Assembly: GCF_945605565.1 (NCBI RefSeq)
Contig: NZ_OX216966.1
Span: 3,650,001 to 3,714,000, forward strand
DNA length: 64,000 nucleotides
Origin: Paenibacillus dendritiformis
GTDB lineage: Bacteria; Bacillota; Bacilli; Paenibacillales; Paenibacillaceae
Direction: 5' to 3'
Under the pieces are notes generated by a model. It had not been told where the DNA came from. It saw only the letters and a list, made by a program, of their open reading frames with translations, and ran no database searches. Position numbers and translations under genes: made by a program. Positions 8,762-18,105 of the stretch are shown piece after piece (position 1 is the stretch's first letter; every line of letters starts with the position of its first letter).

Positions 8762-9559
8762 GCGATCTTCAGTCTGAATCGAATCAGTGTATCTGCGGCC
8801 GACGGGAGACGATTGCTCCACGATATCAGCTGCCGCGTGCGGCGGGGGGAAGCCGTTGGCGTAACCGGCGAGAGCGGATCAGGCAAGACGACGCTGCTTA
8901 AGGCGGCGATGGGCGTCCTGGGCCCAGGATGCGCGCTCGAGGGCGGAACCATTCAATTGGATGGCCGCGATCTTCATTCGCTCGGTCCCGCAGAGCGTAG
9001 AGAAATGGGCGGCAGAGCGATCGGGTTCATCCCGCAGCTCCCGGTGACCGCATTTGACTCGCGGCTCTCCGTGGGAAGCCAAATGCAGGCTATTTTCCGC
9101 AAACGGCTGGGATTGAACCGGCTGGATGCGGCTGGGCTTGCGCGAGCCAAGCTGCAGCAGGTTCATCTTCCCGATAGCGAGCGGGTGATGGCAAGCCGGC
9201 CCGGGGCATTGTCCGGCGGCATGCTGCAGCGGGTGGCGATCGCGATTCTGCTGGGTCTGAATCCGCCGTATATTTTGGCGGATGAGCCCACTTCCGCGCT
9301 CGATGCGGAGAATCGGGAAGCCGTGATTCAGCTGCTGCACGAATGCAAGCTGGCCTCGGGACTGCTGATCGTCTCGCATGATGTAGAGGTGCTGAGGCGA
9401 ATTTGCGATCAGGTGCTGGTGCTGCATGACGGCGTGCTGGCAGAGCAAGGGAAGATGGAGGACCTGCTTGCGCGGCCTCGGCACATCTGGACTTCCCAAT
9501 TGGCCCGAAGCGCCGCGCGGCAAGAGGAAGGATATTGGATATGGGAGAGATACGAGTAG
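8762..9559 (+). CDS. Nickel/peptide-type ABC transporter ATP-binding protein, NikD-like (start unclear)
   Basis: An ABC ATPase with Walker A GESGSGKTTLLKAAMG, signature LSGGMLQRVAIAILL, Walker B YILADEPTSALD and H-loop IVSHD. The first standard start in frame is TTG 8813, which would remove the first beta strand. Good N-terminal sequence (IFSLNRISVSAADGRRLLHD) continues upstream in the same frame to a stop at 8759. A well-placed ATG at 8758 is in another frame. Either a rare start such as ATC 8765 is used (AGGAG lies 10 bp before it), or a one-base indel separates the ATG from the gene. The 5' coordinate is therefore approximate. Confidence 0.82.
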   Translation, partial: AIFSLNRISVSAADGRRLLHDISCRVRRGEAVGVTGESGSGKTTLLKAAMGVLGPGCALEGGTIQLDGRDLHSLGPAERREMGGRAIGFIPQLPVTAFDSRLSVGSQMQAIFRKRLGLNRLDAAGLARAKLQQVHLPDSERVMASRPGALSGGMLQRVAIAILLGLNPPYILADEPTSALDAENREAVIQLLHECKLASGLLIVSHDVEVLRRICDQVLVLHDGVLAEQGKMEDLLARPRHIWTSQLARSAARQEEGYWIWERYE

Positions 9560-10269
9560 CGAATGTGACGAAGTTCTACGGCGGTGAACGGCGCGCCGAT
9601 GTGAAGGCGCTGGACTGTGTCTCGCTTCGTTGGCAGGAAGGGGAGAGCCTTGCGCTGATGGGCGGCAGCGGGAGCGGCAAAAGCACGCTTGCCCGGCTAA
9701 TCCTTGGCTTGGAGCGGCCTGACACCGGAGACATCCGGCTGGACGGCATCAGCCTCGCCGGGCTCCGCTTCAGGGCGTGGCGCCCTTACCGGAAGGTGCT
9801 GCAGGGCGTATTTCAGGATGCATCCGGCACGCTGAATCCCCGCTTGTCCGCTTACCGCAATATGGAGGAGGCCCTGCTCAACCTGACGCATATGACCCGG
9901 CGGGAACGCCGGCGAGAGATTGATGGGCTGATGGAGCGGTTCCATCTGGATCGGGATCTGCTGCGCGTCCCGGTGCGCGAGCTTAGCGGCGGTCAGCAGC
10001 GCAGATTGTCGCTGATTAGGGCTTTGTCGGTAAGACCCCGATATTTGGTGCTGGACGAGGTGCTTAGCGGGCTGGATACCGTGTCTGCCGATGCGGTTCT
10101 GGCCACCTTGGCCGATTACCGGGACAGCTACGGCTGCTCCTATCTATTGATTACGCATGATGCCTATAACGCTTACCGGCTGGCGGATCGATGTCTGCTG
10201 CTGGAGGGAGGACGTCTGGCAGCCGAGGCGACCCGGCTGGAGCGAATGCAGGCAGCTGTGCGCACCTAA
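9541..10269 (+). CDS. Nickel/peptide-type ABC transporter ATP-binding protein, NikE/CntF-like
   Basis: A 242-aa ATPase with Walker A GGSGSGKSTLARLILG, Q-loop FQDASGTLNPRLS, signature LSGGQQRRLSLIRAL, Walker B YLVLDEVLSGLD and H-loop LITHD. The Walker B loop has V where most members have P. The start ATG 9541 follows AGGAAGG at good spacing and lies 19 bp inside the upstream ATPase gene. It is the second of the paired ATPases of the importer. Confidence 0.9.
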   Translation: MGEIRVANVTKFYGGERRADVKALDCVSLRWQEGESLALMGGSGSGKSTLARLILGLERPDTGDIRLDGISLAGLRFRAWRPYRKVLQGVFQDASGTLNPRLSAYRNMEEALLNLTHMTRRERRREIDGLMERFHLDRDLLRVPVRELSGGQQRRLSLIRALSVRPRYLVLDEVLSGLDTVSADAVLATLADYRDSYGCSYLLITHDAYNAYRLADRCLLLEGGRLAAEATRLERMQAAVRT

Positions 10270-10296
10270 TGATGATTACCGGAGGAGAACGACGAG

Positions 10297-11883
10297 ATGA
10301 GAATCAATCTATTTCGTGTCAAAACAGTGATAGTAATGCTCTGTATTCTATTAACGGCGAGCGCTTGCTCCGCGGGCGGGGCGCAGACCGACAAGGATAC
10401 GCTCGTCATCGGCTATGCAGGGGAGCTGAGCAACTTCTACCCTACGATGACGGACATGCATAACAAGCCGGTCATTCAGTTGGTGTACGATATGCTCGTC
10501 CGCTATGAGGACGGCGAGATTAAGCCGGGGCTCGCCACGGAGTGGACATTCAACGAAGCGGGGACGGAACTGACGCTGAAGATTAGGCAGGGCGTGAAGT
10601 TCCATGACGGGGAACCGTTGAATGCAGCGGCCGTCATTGCCAATCTGGAATATTACCGCAATGAAGGCAATGCTTCCTTCCTGAAGGCGGTATCGGCCAT
10701 CGAGAAGCTGGAAGCGCTGGATGAGTATACGGTCAAATTGACCTATCAAGCGCCTTATTATCCGGTGCTGCACGACTTGTGCACACCATACCTGGCCATC
10801 GTGTCGCCGGCATCGATTATTAAGGATAATTACCAAGCGATGAACGGAACGATCGGAACCGGTCCTTATATTCACGAATCATTCGCCAAGGGCGAGCAAA
10901 CCGTATTTAAGAAGAACAAGGACTACTGGGGAGAAGAGCCTGCGTTCGAGCGGATTATCGTTAAATATGTTCCGGACCCGGCCACGCGGCTGAAGGCGCT
11001 GCAGACAGGCGAGATCGACGCCGTCTTCAGCTCCACAATGATTACGAATAATGAGTTCAAGCAGGCAGCTTCCATGTCCGGCGTTCAAGGGAAGACCTCG
11101 AAGGGGAGCCGTACGCGAGCGCTGGCGCTCAATGCGTCAGGGGAAAATCTGGGCGATCTGCGGGTTCGCGAGGCGATCGCGCATGTCATCAATAAGCAGG
11201 AGATTGCCGAGGGCTTAACGTTCGGCTATGAGACGGCGGCTGACGAGATGTTTGAAGGCATCCCCTATATTCAGAACGGGCTGCGGATGCAGCGGGCCTA
11301 CGATGTGCAGCAAGCCGCCAAGCTGCTCGATGAAGCGGGCTGGAAGCTGAACGAGAGTACGGGATACCGGGAGTTCAACGGCAAGCCGATGAAGCTGCGC
11401 TTCACGTATGAGACGGGAGACGCGTTCAATAAGGAGCTGGCTGCCGCCTTGCAAGGCCAGTTGAAGGAAGTCGGGCTTCAGGTCGAGGTGGAAGGAACCG
11501 ATGTGATGACATGGTGGACAGAATGCGTGGAAGGGAAGTTCGACATTACGATCTGGGGTTCGAAGGGAGCCCCTGAGGACCCGCATCACTTTATCGGCCC
11601 GATGCTGGATCAGACCGCGCATACGGCGGCCATGTCCGCTCTGCCGGAGGCGGCCGACATCAAGGAGCGCATCATGAAGGTGCTGCACACGCGGGACGAG
11701 GCGGCGATTGCATCAGGTTATGAGTTCCTGTTGAATTACTTGAACGACCAAGTCATCGTCATTCCGGTTACGCATGCCAAGGAATTGATTCTATACCGCA
11801 GCGACAAGGTAGCGGATTATACGTTCGGCGGACTTGAGAACGGCTTCAACCCGGCCGGAGTGCAAAAGGCGGTTACCCGCTGA
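10297..11883 (+). CDS. Nickel/peptide-type ABC transporter substrate-binding lipoprotein, NikA/CntA-like
   Basis: A 528-aa SBP_bac_5 family protein. A signal peptide ends in the lipobox LTASAC, so the mature protein should be lipid-anchored outside the membrane. The body shows the family blocks ATEWTFNEAGTELTLKIRQG, VKFHDGEPLNA and GTGPYI. GGAGG lies 11 bp before the ATG. It is the last gene of the Fur-box operon and decides its ligand. Nickel, a free metal-histidine complex or an opine metallophore chelate are all possible; no metallophore synthesis genes are visible beside it. Confidence 0.9.
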   Translation: MRINLFRVKTVIVMLCILLTASACSAGGAQTDKDTLVIGYAGELSNFYPTMTDMHNKPVIQLVYDMLVRYEDGEIKPGLATEWTFNEAGTELTLKIRQGVKFHDGEPLNAAAVIANLEYYRNEGNASFLKAVSAIEKLEALDEYTVKLTYQAPYYPVLHDLCTPYLAIVSPASIIKDNYQAMNGTIGTGPYIHESFAKGEQTVFKKNKDYWGEEPAFERIIVKYVPDPATRLKALQTGEIDAVFSSTMITNNEFKQAASMSGVQGKTSKGSRTRALALNASGENLGDLRVREAIAHVINKQEIAEGLTFGYETAADEMFEGIPYIQNGLRMQRAYDVQQAAKLLDEAGWKLNESTGYREFNGKPMKLRFTYETGDAFNKELAAALQGQLKEVGLQVEVEGTDVMTWWTECVEGKFDITIWGSKGAPEDPHHFIGPMLDQTAHTAAMSALPEAADIKERIMKVLHTRDEAAIASGYEFLLNYLNDQVIVIPVTHAKELILYRSDKVADYTFGGLENGFNPAGVQKAVTR

Positions 11884-11934
11884 TCGGCTTCCTTCCCGCT
11901 TCAGGCAGCGAGGGAGCAGTTAAATGAGCCGCAG

Positions 11935-11966
11935 GCCGGATTCTGTATTTCACAGGATCCGGCTTG
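11935..11966 (+). terminator. Terminator hairpin after the NikA-like gene
   Basis: GCCGGATTCTG and CAGGATCCGGC form an 11-bp stem with one G.T pair and a 7-base loop, followed by a weak T-rich tail (TTGTTCG). It ends the importer operon. Confidence 0.6.
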
Positions 11967-12431
11967 TTCGCTTGTCACAAGCGCGCGAATTTGCACTGTT
12001 GCCCGGGAAATTTTTAATAGGAAAGTCCAATAGCTGGAGTTCGAACGAGCCGCCTAAAGAGACCTTTTACCTCATATAGTTAATGCTATTAAACATCTTC
12101 CGGACCACGTAAAATCTGGCCTTACAGACGGAATGGGTGTTCGAGTCGATGAATGTAGTTAACCTCACTAAATAAATCAAAAATACGTTACCAGGCTCTC
12201 TATTTCCTGCTGCGAAAAGTGTATTTTTTACGGAGAGGGACTGAATTAGCCCTCTATTGAACGGCTGTAAGGCGGCCCGTCTGCTATAAAAGCATATCCC
12301 GCATAATTCCAAAAAAATTGAACACCAATAATGGTCATAGATGTGGTACGATAGATATGTTTTTTGTCACAGGCCGACAAATTTCGTTGCTGCCAATGGC
12401 GGACAAAATGGGCTTGCCATTTATCTTAAAA
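11967..12431. other. Gene-free spacer between importer operon and nrd promoter
   Basis: No credible gene is seen. An 81-codon minus-strand frame at 12067-12312 lacks a ribosome site and coding character. The stretch is more AT-rich than its flanks and may be an intergenic repeat of the genome, which a single window cannot show. Confidence 0.35.
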
Positions 12432-12460
12432 TTGGTTATGATTCAATAACGGACTATATA
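12432..12460 (+). promoter_or_regulatory. nrdIEF promoter
   Basis: TTGGTT (12432-12437) and TATATA (12455-12460) are 17 bp apart. The -10 lies inside the first NrdR box. The leader to the nrdI start would be about 230 nt long. Confidence 0.6.
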
Positions 12461-12500
12461 TAGTATGACGAAATGGATACATACACTATATATTGTAACG
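12452..12500 (+). promoter_or_regulatory. Tandem NrdR boxes
   Basis: Two palindromes, ACTATATATAGTAT (from 12453) and ACACTATATATTGTAA (from 12483), match the NrdR consensus ACACWATATATWGTGT. Their centres are about 30 bp apart, three helical turns, as in known NrdR sites. NrdR-dATP/ATP should repress nrdIEF here. Confidence 0.78.
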
Positions 12501-12697
12501 GCAAGTGGAGTTCCCTGATTAACCAAGAGCCTATATTTCTATCATTCTCTTCGAAGAGTAAGGAGATGGAAGAGCCAATTCGCACGCGGTGCATCGGTTC
12601 ATCGCGCAGTTGGTTCCTGTCTCTTTTCTTTGAGATGTGCTTTTTTTGGTGACTCCAGGCAACTCTATTTGAAGAATGATTGCGACGGAGGGATCAC

Positions 12698-13069
12698 GTG
12701 CTTATCGCTTACGACTCGAAGACCGGCAACGTGAAGCGTTTTGTCGAGAAGCTGGATATGAATTGTGTTCGCATATCGACAGAGACGAAGCTGACTGAAC
12801 CTTTTATTTTGATCACGTACACGACAGGGTTCGGACAAGTGCCTCAATCTACAATGCAATTCCTCGAGGATCATGGCCACTTGCTGCAAGGCGTCGCTTC
12901 CAGCGGCAATATGAACTGGGGCGTCCGGTACGGACTGGCAGCCGATCATATTTCTCGATTATATTCTGTGCCCGTGCTGATGAAGTTCGAGCTTAGCGGC
13001 ACGAAGAAGGATGTAGAACAATTTACTCGGGAGGTCCATTACTTTGATACCAAAATGGATACAGCTTAA
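12698..13069 (+). CDS. nrdI: NrdI, flavodoxin-like activator of class Ib ribonucleotide reductase
   Basis: A 123-aa FMN flavoprotein; the N-terminal IAYDSKTGNVKRFVEKL is the phosphate-binding loop of NrdI, and the middle TYTTGFGQVP and SGNMNWGVRYG segments are diagnostic. It supplies the oxidant that builds the Mn(III)2-tyrosyl cofactor of NrdF. I use GTG 12698, preceded by GGAGGG; the frame runs 6 codons further upstream without support. It overlaps nrdE by 26 bp. Confidence 0.93.
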   Translation: MLIAYDSKTGNVKRFVEKLDMNCVRISTETKLTEPFILITYTTGFGQVPQSTMQFLEDHGHLLQGVASSGNMNWGVRYGLAADHISRLYSVPVLMKFELSGTKKDVEQFTREVHYFDTKMDTA

Positions 13070-15134
13070 TAACGAAATTATGGTCCAGAAGGACGGCAAA
13101 TTCCAATTTGACAAGGACCGTGAAGCGGCGAAAAGCTATTTCATCGACTATGTCAACCAAAATACAGTATTCTTCCATAATCTCGAGGAAAAGATTCATT
13201 ATCTGATAGAGAACGACTACTATGAAAAAGAGCTGTTCGATAAGTACGAGTTCAAGGATATCAAGCGTCTCTATGAATATTTGTACGGGAAGAAGTTCCG
13301 CTTCCCATCATTCATGAGCGCATTCAAATTCTATAACAACTATGCCATGAAGACCAATGACGATACGAAGTTCCTGGAGCGTTACGAGGACCGGCTGGCC
13401 GTTGTCTCCCTGTTCCTGGCGAGCGGGGATATTGACAAGGCGTTCGAGTATGCCGAATTGTTAATTTCCCAGGAGTATCAGCCGGCGACGCCGACCTTCC
13501 TGAATGCCGGGAAGAAGCGGAGAGGGGAGCTGGTCAGCTGCTTCCTGCTCGAAGTGGACGATTCGATGAATTCGATCGGATTCTCCATCAACTCGGCGCT
13601 GCAGCTAAGCAAGATCGGCGGCGGCGTCAGCCTGAATTTGAGCAAAATCCGCGGCTCCGGCGAGCAGATCAAAGGGCTGGACGGCAAGGCAAGCGGCGTA
13701 CTGCCGGTCATGAAGCTGTTCGAGGATGCGTTCTCCTACGCGAACCAATTGGGGCAGCGCGACGGCAGCGGCGTCGTCTACTTGAATGTATTCCATTCCG
13801 ATATTCATGAATTTCTGGATACGAAGAAAATCAACAGCGATGAGAAAATCCGGATTAAGACCTTGTCGCTTGGCGTTGTCGCGCCGAATAAATTTTTCGA
13901 GCTGGTGGAGCAGGACAAGGATATGTACTTGTTCTATCCGTATACCGTGTATAAGGAGTACGGCAAGCATCTGGACGATATGGACATCAGCGAGATGTAC
14001 GACGAGCTTGTCGACAATCCGAATGTCCGGAAGAAGAAGATTGTCGCGCGCGACCTGATTCTGAAGATTGCGCAGATTCAGATGGAATCGGGCTACCCTT
14101 ATATCATGTTCGTTGACAACACGAATGAATATCATGCGCTTAAAGAAATCGGACGCATCAAGTTCTCGAACCTGTGCAGCGAGATTGCGCAGCTTAGCGA
14201 AGTGTCCACGATCAACGACTACGGCGTAGAGGACGAGATCCATCGCGATATTTCCTGCAACCTCGGATCGTTGAATATCGTTAACGTCATGAAAAATAAG
14301 CGGATGCGCGACACGGTTCACCGTGCGATGGATGCGCTGACCGAAGTGAGCGACCGCAGCAATATCAGCATTGTGCCTTCGGTAGCCAAGGCGAACCGCG
14401 AGCTCCATTCCGTCGGCTTGGGCGCGATGAACCTGCACGGCTTTTTGGCGAAGAACAAGATCGCCTATGAATCGAAGGAAGCGAGAGATTTCGTTCGCAC
14501 GTTCTTCATGATGGTGAATTTCTATTCCCTGGAGCGTTCCATGCTGATCGCGCAGGAGCGCGGCGTGACGTTCACCGATTTCGACCGGAGCGAATACGCA
14601 AGCGGCGCGTACTTCGACCGTTATCTGAATACGGACTTCAGCCCGAAGACGGAACGAGTGCAGCAGCTGTTCGAAGGCCATACGATTCCGACCCTCGAAG
14701 ATTGGGCCCGCTTGAAGGAGCAGGTGATGGAGCATGGCTTGTACCATGCGTACCGCCTGGCGATTGCGCCGACCGGTTCGATCTCGTACCTGCAGTCCTC
14801 GACGGCGTCCATCGCGCCGATTACGCAGCGCATCGAAGAGCGAGAATACGGCGATTCGAAGACGATCTATCCGATGCCGTACATTAGCGATGAGAACTAC
14901 TTCTATTACAAAGAAGCTTACGATATGGATATGTTCAACCTGATCGACCTGGTTGCGGACGTGCAGGTCCACGTGGACCAAGCCATCTCGACCGTCTTGT
15001 TCGTGAAGGATGATCTGACGACCCGCGATCTGGCGAAGTACTATATTTACGCGCAGAAGAAGGGGCTCAAGACGCTCTATTATACCCGGACGAAAAAGAA
15101 AACGATCGACGAGTGCGTGAGCTGCGTCGTCTAA
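13044..15134 (+). CDS. nrdE: Class Ib ribonucleoside-diphosphate reductase alpha subunit
   Basis: A 696-aa NrdE. It shows the N-terminal fold (PSFMSAFKFYNNYAMKT), the catalytic barrel with LVSCFLLEVDDSMNSI and NLCSEIAQLSE, and the C-terminal redox tail CVSCVV. It reduces ribonucleoside diphosphates to deoxyribonucleotides in the cytoplasm. There is no N-terminal ATP cone, as expected of class Ib. TTG start at 13044 is supported by GGGAGG 8 bp upstream; the overlap with nrdI implies coupling. Confidence 0.95.
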   Translation: MIPKWIQLNNEIMVQKDGKFQFDKDREAAKSYFIDYVNQNTVFFHNLEEKIHYLIENDYYEKELFDKYEFKDIKRLYEYLYGKKFRFPSFMSAFKFYNNYAMKTNDDTKFLERYEDRLAVVSLFLASGDIDKAFEYAELLISQEYQPATPTFLNAGKKRRGELVSCFLLEVDDSMNSIGFSINSALQLSKIGGGVSLNLSKIRGSGEQIKGLDGKASGVLPVMKLFEDAFSYANQLGQRDGSGVVYLNVFHSDIHEFLDTKKINSDEKIRIKTLSLGVVAPNKFFELVEQDKDMYLFYPYTVYKEYGKHLDDMDISEMYDELVDNPNVRKKKIVARDLILKIAQIQMESGYPYIMFVDNTNEYHALKEIGRIKFSNLCSEIAQLSEVSTINDYGVEDEIHRDISCNLGSLNIVNVMKNKRMRDTVHRAMDALTEVSDRSNISIVPSVAKANRELHSVGLGAMNLHGFLAKNKIAYESKEARDFVRTFFMMVNFYSLERSMLIAQERGVTFTDFDRSEYASGAYFDRYLNTDFSPKTERVQQLFEGHTIPTLEDWARLKEQVMEHGLYHAYRLAIAPTGSISYLQSSTASIAPITQRIEEREYGDSKTIYPMPYISDENYFYYKEAYDMDMFNLIDLVADVQVHVDQAISTVLFVKDDLTTRDLAKYYIYAQKKGLKTLYYTRTKKKTIDECVSCVV

Positions 15135-15204
15135 GTTGAATAAGTCGTCTCAGTCGGAGCCGTATAAGTTGCAGAAGTTGCAGATGTAGAAGGAGAATTC
15201 GTCG

Positions 15205-16200
15205 ATGAAAAATTTTGAAGCAGTGAACTGGAACCGACCCGAATCGGATTATATGGAAATGCTGTGGACGCAAAATACGTCCCAGTTCTGGCTGGATACC
15301 GAGATTCCGATCTCGAAGGACCTGAAGTCGTGGTCCAAAATGACCGAAGACGAGAAGCTCGCCTACATGCATGTGCTTGGCGGCCTCACGCTGCTTGATA
15401 CGGAGCAGGGGAATGTCGGCATGCCCGTCATTGCCCAGCACGTGGAAGGCAAGCAGCAAAAGGCGATTCTGATCTTCCAGGCCGCGATGGAAGAGATTCA
15501 TGCGAAGAGCTACAGCACGATCTTTACGACCGTGGCCAGCACGGCCATGATCGACGAGACGTTCGACTGGGTGAAGGAGAACAAGCATCTGCAGAAGAAG
15601 ACCGCGATCATCGATGGTCTGTACAAAGGCATTCAAGACCATGATCCGGTCAGCCTGTACAAAGCCATGGTCGCCTCCGTATTCCTGGAGAGCTTCCTGT
15701 TCTACTCCGGCTTCTTCTACCCGTTGTACTTGGCCGGACAAGGCAAAATGGTGGCAAGCGGGGAGATCATCAAGCTGATCATCCGGGACGAAAGTGTTCA
15801 CGGCGTCTTCGTAGGCTTGCTGGCGCAAGAAATCTACAACAAGCAGAGCGCAGCCATGCAGCAGGAGCTGTCCCGATTTGTGCAAGATCTGTTGATTGAG
15901 CTGTATGAGAACGAGCTGGAGTATACGGAGCATCTGTATGATGCGATCGGACTGACGCACGAAGTGAAGAAGTATATTCGCTATAACGCCAACAAAGCGC
16001 TCATGAACCTCGGCTTTGAGCCGCATTTCCCGGAAGAGGAAGTCAATCCGGTCGTCCTGAACGGCATTCGCACCGAGACGAGCACACATGACTTCTTCTC
16101 GACGAAGGGCAGCGGCTATCAGAAGGGGAAAGTGGAGCCTTTGCAGGACAAAGACTTTATGATGCTGAATGATCGCGTGAAGCAATCGGAGATTTTCTAA
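15205..16200 (+). CDS. nrdF: Class Ib ribonucleoside-diphosphate reductase beta subunit
   Basis: A 331-aa NrdF. Metal ligands are recognisable in [10 protein letters not shown] (Asp), [11 protein letters not shown] (Glu and His, with the radical Tyr in the same helix) and [11 protein letters not shown] (Glu and His). It houses the dimanganese or diiron tyrosyl radical that starts catalysis in NrdE. GAAGGAG lies 10 bp before the ATG. The 70-bp gap after nrdE carries short near-repeats of AGTTG and no promoter that I can support. Confidence 0.95.
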   Translation: MKNFEAVNWNRPESDYMEMLWTQNTSQFWLDTEIPISKDLKSWSKMTEDEKLAYMHVLGGLTLLDTEQGNVGMPVIAQHVEGKQQKAILIFQAAMEEIHAKSYSTIFTTVASTAMIDETFDWVKENKHLQKKTAIIDGLYKGIQDHDPVSLYKAMVASVFLESFLFYSGFFYPLYLAGQGKMVASGEIIKLIIRDESVHGVFVGLLAQEIYNKQSAAMQQELSRFVQDLLIELYENELEYTEHLYDAIGLTHEVKKYIRYNANKALMNLGFEPHFPEEEVNPVVLNGIRTETSTHDFFSTKGSGYQKGKVEPLQDKDFMMLNDRVKQSEIF

Positions 16201-16218
16201 CGAACATAAGTGGTTGTG

Positions 16219-16286
16219 GCACCCTTCAGAACAGGCAACGGACGAAGCCGCCGGCTTATCCGCTGCCTGCTGAGGGGTGCTTTTGT
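16219..16286 (+). terminator. Terminator of nrdIEF
   Basis: A long imperfect stem pairs GCACCCTTCAG, CAGGCA and CGGA with their complements through TCCG, TGCCTG and CTGAGGGGTGC, then TTTTG follows. Confidence 0.75.
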
Positions 16287-16384
16287 ATGCCCGAGAAGTG
16301 GGATATCGCCTGCGCGCCGAAGCGCCCCAACTTGTTGGACTCGGTTCGCTAGCTTGGATCAGCGACAAAGCAGCGCTTAAAACT

Positions 16385-16600
16385 GAAAAATGCTGCAAAT
16401 CTGCAGTTTTTACTTGATCACGCCGGCACCTTAGGGGGAATCCTGCAAAAGTGCAGCAATTTCAGTCCTCTCAATTAAAAAGAAGAGAAAATCGGCGAAA
16501 ATGATGCCGATTTGCAGGAATTCCACTCCATAGAAGCTTAAATCGTGAAAAATGATGTAGAAATGCAGGAATTTACTTCCCCACCTCCCGTCAAGCCGAC
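16385..16600. repeat. Degenerate tandem intergenic repeat, about four units of 50-60 bp
   Basis: The motif AAAATGNTGYNGATTTGCAG, with GCAGGAATT following, recurs with variation at about 16388, 16442, 16498 and 16548. Each unit holds a short TGCA-centred palindrome. A 113-codon open frame on the minus strand across it has no ribosome site and reflects the repeat. I read it as a cluster of dispersed Paenibacillus-type intergenic elements; the rest of 16287-16705 holds nothing else I can support. Confidence 0.5.
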
Positions 16601-16705
16601 ACTCTTCATCCACATGTCCGAGGAAATCTCCGGCGCCCGAGGAAAATCCAAAAAAAGCCGGCATGGCGCCGGCTTGGTCAGAAGCTACTCTATTTTTACT
16701 GCATC

Positions 16706-18070
16706 TTAGTCTTTGTATTGCGAAGCTTGGGAACCTGCTCGTCCACGATTCCGTATCGCACCGATTACCCATCCAATCAGCCAGCCGATAATCCCGCCTG
16801 CTATCGCCGGAATGACCCAGCCGATTCCCTGCTCATACAAAGGGAGGTGATGCTTGAGCCACTCTGTAACTTGTTCTACCGGGACTTTGGCCTCCTTCAA
16901 CCCGTCAAATAAGCTAATGAGCACGGTGCCGATAAGCGCGCCGCCATAGACGGACGGGCGCCCGCCGAAGAGGCGGTGGCCCAAGGACATCAAAAGTAAC
17001 ACAATAGCTACAGGATAGATGACCAGCAGCACCGGAACAGATACCGACAGAATAGTATTCAACCCTAGATTGGCTACCAACAACCCCGCTACGCAAGTCA
17101 GGAACGCGACTTGATTATAACTGAGCCGGCGGAATAAGGTGGAAAAATACTGACTGCATGCGGATACCAATCCGATGCAGGTCGTCAGACAGGCAAGCGT
17201 AACGATGACGGCTAATAGGAGTAATCCGGACTGTCCGAACAATTTCTGCACGATTTGCGTCAACAGCTGCCCGCCATTTTTCGCATAGCCGAACTCAGTA
17301 ACACTTGTTACTCCGAGCCATCCCAGCGCCGCATAGACGAGCGACAAGCCGACGCCCGCGATGACGGCGGCTTGAACTGCGGATTTCGTAATCGCGCGCT
17401 TGTCCTGAACGCCTTGATCGCGGATCGCATTGACGACGATGATGCCGAACGCGAGCGCGGCGATTGCATCCAGCGTTAAATAGCCTTCCATAAATCCTTT
17501 GACGCCGGGCGACGTCGCATATTCCTGTACCGCAGGCTGCGCTTCTCCAAGCGGGCTCATCATCGCGGAGATGAAGAGTGCGGCGATGGATAGGAGCAGC
17601 AAGGGCGTAAGAATCTTCCCGATGCGAGCCACCAATTTGGATGGATTCAAGCAGAGCCAATAGACGAGAACAAAGAACGCGAGCGTATAAGCCAGCAGCA
17701 CCCAACCGTTTGGTTGAAGAGGCTCGGGCAGAAAGGGACGCATTCCCATCTCGAAGGACACATTAGCTACACGCGGAATCCCCATGAAAGGACCGATCGA
17801 CAAGTAGGCGATAATGGCAAACAGGATACCGAACTTGGGATGCACCCGGCCCGCGAGATGCTGCACGTCCCGGCCTGTCATGGCAATCGCGATGACGGCG
17901 AGCAGCGGCAAGCCAACGCCGGTCACAATGAAGCCCAGTATGGCGACGGCGAAGCTGTCTCCCGCCTGCTGTCCCAATATCGGCGGGAATATTAAGTTCC
18001 CTGCACCAAAAAATAACGAAAAAAGCATGAGTCCCACGAAAAAAACGTGGCTTTTCGATAGTGATTTCAT
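16706..18070 (-). CDS. brnQ: Branched-chain amino acid:cation symporter
   Basis: A 454-aa polytopic membrane protein with about 12 hydrophobic helices and the BrnQ opening FFVGLMLFSLFFGAGNLIFPP. It imports leucine, isoleucine and valine with Na+ or H+. ATG 18070 is preceded by GGGGGAAG. The transcript starts about 340 nt upstream and passes through a T-box leader, so expression should rise when a branched-chain tRNA is uncharged. The C-terminal tail is basic and soluble, as in the family. Confidence 0.94.
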   Translation of the reverse strand: MKSLSKSHVFFVGLMLFSLFFGAGNLIFPPILGQQAGDSFAVAILGFIVTGVGLPLLAVIAIAMTGRDVQHLAGRVHPKFGILFAIIAYLSIGPFMGIPRVANVSFEMGMRPFLPEPLQPNGWVLLAYTLAFFVLVYWLCLNPSKLVARIGKILTPLLLLSIAALFISAMMSPLGEAQPAVQEYATSPGVKGFMEGYLTLDAIAALAFGIIVVNAIRDQGVQDKRAITKSAVQAAVIAGVGLSLVYAALGWLGVTSVTEFGYAKNGGQLLTQIVQKLFGQSGLLLLAVIVTLACLTTCIGLVSACSQYFSTLFRRLSYNQVAFLTCVAGLLVANLGLNTILSVSVPVLLVIYPVAIVLLLMSLGHRLFGGRPSVYGGALIGTVLISLFDGLKEAKVPVEQVTEWLKHHLPLYEQGIGWVIPAIAGGIIGWLIGWVIGAIRNRGRAGSQASQYKD

Positions 18071-18105
18071 CTTTTCTTCCCCCTAGATATCTTGACGCTT
18101 GTTCC

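Noticed and set aside
12067..12312. 81-codon minus-strand open frame
   Set aside because: No ribosome site and no coding character; within a spacer.
16431..16772. 113-codon minus-strand open frame
   Set aside because: It runs through the intergenic repeat cluster and into the end of brnQ; no start signal.
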